This document shows positions 5,887-6,471 of a DNA stretch of 6,471 nucleotides, in pieces. Positions within the stretch are counted from its first letter, which is position 1; the number at the start of each line of letters is the position of its first letter. The notes beneath the pieces are model-generated. The model worked only from the letters and a program-made list of their open reading frames with translations. It did no database searches and had not been told where the DNA came from. Source of the stretch: an uncultured Porphyromonadaceae bacterium. GTDB lineage: Bacteria > Bacteroidota > Bacteroidia > Bacteroidales > Muribaculaceae. The position numbers were made by a program, and so were the translations under genes. The stretch covers positions 1 to 6,471 of the forward strand of contig CAMWIF010000159.1 of assembly GCA_947174225.1 (NCBI GenBank). Direction: 5' to 3'.

Positions 5887-6339
5887 TCATTCGCGGAGAC
5901 GGGAGTCGATGATGATGGTCACGGGGCCATCGTTGATGAGCGACACCTGCATATCCGCTCCGAATACACCTCGTTTTACCTCCTTGCCTATGGCTTTCGA
6001 CAGCTCTTCGCAATATAATTCATAGAGAGGGACAGCTACTTCATGACGCGCTGCACGGATGTAGCTTGGTCGATTACCCTTCTTAGTGGAGGCGGCGAGG
6101 GTGAATTGGCTCACTGCAAGGGCTTCTCCGTTGATGTCGATCAGGGAGCGATTCATCACGCCTGCCTCATCGTCGAAAATACGCATTGCAGCAGTCTTAC
6201 CTACAAGCCAAGCTACATCCTCTTTAGTGTCTCCCTCAATCACTCCTACTAATATAAGGAGACCTTTACTGATGCAGCTATGTAGTGTGCCTTCGATCTC
6301 GACGGAGGCTTGGGTGACACGTTGTATTACTAATTTCAT
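5887..6339 (-). CDS. dtd: D-aminoacyl-tRNA deacylase
   Basis: This intact 150-codon gene has the usual length for bacterial DTD. DTD hydrolyses D-aminoacyl-tRNA (D-Tyr and others, also Gly-tRNA-Ala), recycling the tRNA in the cytoplasm as a homodimer. The N-terminus MKLVIQRVTQASVEI is canonical and fixes the start at 6339. The two active-site motifs are present: SQFTLA (residues 77-82) and NDGPVT (136-141, the cross-subunit Gly-cisPro motif). FGADMQVSLINDGPV near the end is also typical. It is followed after 50 nt by the kinase pseudogene on the same strand. I could not find a -33/-7 promoter in the 132 nt upstream, so transcription may begin outside the window. Confidence 0.97.
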   Translation of the reverse strand: MKLVIQRVTQASVEIEGTLHSCISKGLLILVGVIEGDTKEDVAWLVGKTAAMRIFDDEAGVMNRSLIDINGEALAVSQFTLAASTKKGNRPSYIRAARHEVAVPLYELYCEELSKAIGKEVKRGVFGADMQVSLINDGPVTIIIDSRLRE

Positions 6340-6381
6340 AGTGTGATAGTATGTTTAAAAAAGAATGATGGTGTTTTAAAA

Positions 6382-6417
6382 GTAGTGGAGTTAGTAAAAG
6401 TGGTGTAGTTAGTAAAA
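6382..6417. repeat. Two tandem 18-bp repeats upstream of dtd
   Basis: On the plus strand GTAGTGGAGTTAGTAAAA (6382-6399) is followed directly by GTGGTGTAGTTAGTAAAA (6400-6417), with 16 of 18 positions equal. A poorer third copy may precede it (about 6364-6381). On the minus strand the unit reads TTTTACTAAC..., 42 nt upstream of the dtd start. It could be a binding site for a regulator or simple slippage repeat. No protein is known to me for this word. Confidence 0.5.
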
Positions 6418-6471
6418 AATGATGAAATAGTCAGACCTTAAAATCAGATCGTGGCTATTCCATCATTAAGT

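Overview
The window looks like Bacteroidales chromosome. I see two matches to the Bacteroidetes primary-sigma promoter (TTTG, 20 nt, TAnnTTTG). There is also a BspA-like leucine-rich-repeat/Ig-like surface protein with a type-IX-secretion-like C-terminal tail, and a protein-kinase family (LKGLPEAL, catalytic loop, one membrane helix) that I associate with this order. Genus cannot be fixed from the sequence; a Muribaculaceae-like gut or oral lineage is a guess. Nearly all genes read on the minus strand.

Left edge (1-226, minus): the 5' two thirds of a tRNA-Pro(GGG) gene runs off the window. Its promoter lies about 140 nt upstream, and the spacer between them can fold into one closed RNA domain. 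442-1090 (plus) holds the wreck of an IS1634-like transposase with several frameshifts and its central catalytic part deleted. A perfect 14-bp hairpin follows it.

Centre (1213-4038, minus): a 780-codon secreted surface protein (Big2-type Ig domains around an LRR_5 block) ends at a terminator-like structure. Upstream of it is a canonical promoter (4007-4038), a run of strong inverted repeats, and a stem followed by six T residues (3688-3785). Together these read as a roughly 315-nt structured RNA, either a free-standing small RNA or a long attenuated leader of the surface-protein gene. I consider this the most interesting part of the window.

Right (4026-6471, minus): an unrecognised 63-codon ORF of doubtful status, then a decayed membrane-anchored Ser/Thr protein kinase (4502-5836) with three in-frame amber codons and four frame changes. 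Fifty bases upstream of it is an intact dtd gene (D-aminoacyl-tRNA deacylase). dtd and the kinase were probably one transcription unit. An 18-bp tandem repeat sits just upstream of dtd. Overall the window has intact housekeeping functions (tRNA, dtd) and one intact surface protein, with two decayed accessory genes between them.
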